Source of the DNA: Acidobacteriota bacterium
GTDB taxonomy: Bacteria > Acidobacteriota > Terriglobia > Terriglobales > Acidobacteriaceae
DNA length: 5,292 bases
Assembly: GCA_021799405.1 (NCBI GenBank)
Contig: JAJZAL010000317.1
Coordinates: 1 to 5,292 of the forward strand
Direction: 5' to 3'
Position 1 is the stretch's first letter, and every line of letters begins with the position of its first letter. A program made the translations under genes and the position numbers. Positions 5,061 to 5,292 of the stretch are shown here, piece by piece. The notes under the pieces are model-generated. The model was not told the origin of the DNA, did not search any database, and worked only from the letters and a program-made list of their open reading frames with translations.

Positions 5061-5292
5061 GTGAAGGTTTTTTTGCGGAGACTGTTGGGCCAGGAGCGCA
5101 GGAGGGCCGAGCGACACGTTCTTCCTGGTCTGGTTGCCTATTACTGGGAGGGCGGGCCATCGACGCCGCACAGCATCCGCGAAATCAGCTTGACGGGAAT
5201 GTATTTGTTGACAGAAGAGAGATGGTATCTGGGCACAGTGCTGATGATGAGGCTGCAACAGTCGGACATCGCTGAAATAGACCCGGAGCATT
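5061..5292 (+). CDS. PilZ-domain protein, 3' end outside the window
   Basis: The frame is open from 5037 to the window end. From GTG 5061 the product begins MKVFLRRLLGQERRRAERH and continues LPGLVAYYWEGG, HSIREISLTGMYLLTEERWY, GTVLMMRLQ. PilZ domains bind cyclic di-GMP through an RxxxR motif and a (D/N)xSxxG motif on the first strands. Here RRAER (14-18) fits the first, and EISLTG (41-46) fits the second except that Glu replaces Asp/Asn. It is probably a soluble cytoplasmic protein; 77 residues are visible. The start is uncertain: GTG 5043 would add MTYGRP, and an ATG at 5033 overlapping the DUF192 stop is in another frame. Its place behind a Tad core suggests second-messenger control of pilus or surface functions, which is inference. 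The family call rests on motif pattern alone, without a search. Confidence 0.8.
   Translation, partial: MKVFLRRLLGQERRRAERHVLPGLVAYYWEGGPSTPHSIREISLTGMYLLTEERWYLGTVLMMRLQQSDIAEIDPEH

Overview
The window carries the 3' part of a Tad (tight adherence, Flp-type) pilus assembly locus on the + strand. All seven coding regions point the same way and are closely packed, except for one 270-base spacer. Moderately high GC, a TadZ-TadA-TadB-TadC core followed by a DUF192 protein and a PilZ protein, and the sequence character of these proteins suggest an environmental Acidobacteriota or a similar Gram-negative soil or sediment lineage. That placement is an inference from family resemblance, not a measurement.

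Layout: (1) 1-986, the 3' part of cpaE/tadZ, a MinD/ParA-like ATPase with a degenerate receiver domain. It is cut by the window edge, so the GTG at 66 is internal and not a start. (2) 1028-2311, cpaF/tadA, the secretion ATPase, with all catalytic boxes intact. (3) 2338-3309 and (4) 3319-4230, tadB and tadC, the two inner-membrane platform proteins with T2SSF folds. (5) 4248-4343, a 31-residue single-pass membrane microprotein with a strong ribosome binding site. (6) 4344-4613, a spacer with no credible gene but an unusual number of perfect or near-perfect stem-loops, bracketed by a 9-base inverted repeat whose right arm covers the next start codon. (7) 4614-5036, a DUF192 (COG1430) protein. 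(8) about 5061 to the window end, a PilZ-domain protein cut by the edge.

How they work together (established for Tad systems): TadZ/CpaE localises the machine, TadA/CpaF hydrolyses ATP, and TadB and TadC form the membrane platform through which Flp pilin is assembled. The PilZ protein, from a family that often binds cyclic di-GMP, could link the locus to second-messenger control. This is inference from the fold and the location. The role of the DUF192 protein and of the microprotein is unknown.

The pilus genes themselves look ordinary. The least explained parts are the microprotein, the stem-loop-rich spacer with its inverted repeat over a start codon, and the 5' end of the PilZ gene, where a run of seven T's and several possible starts coincide.
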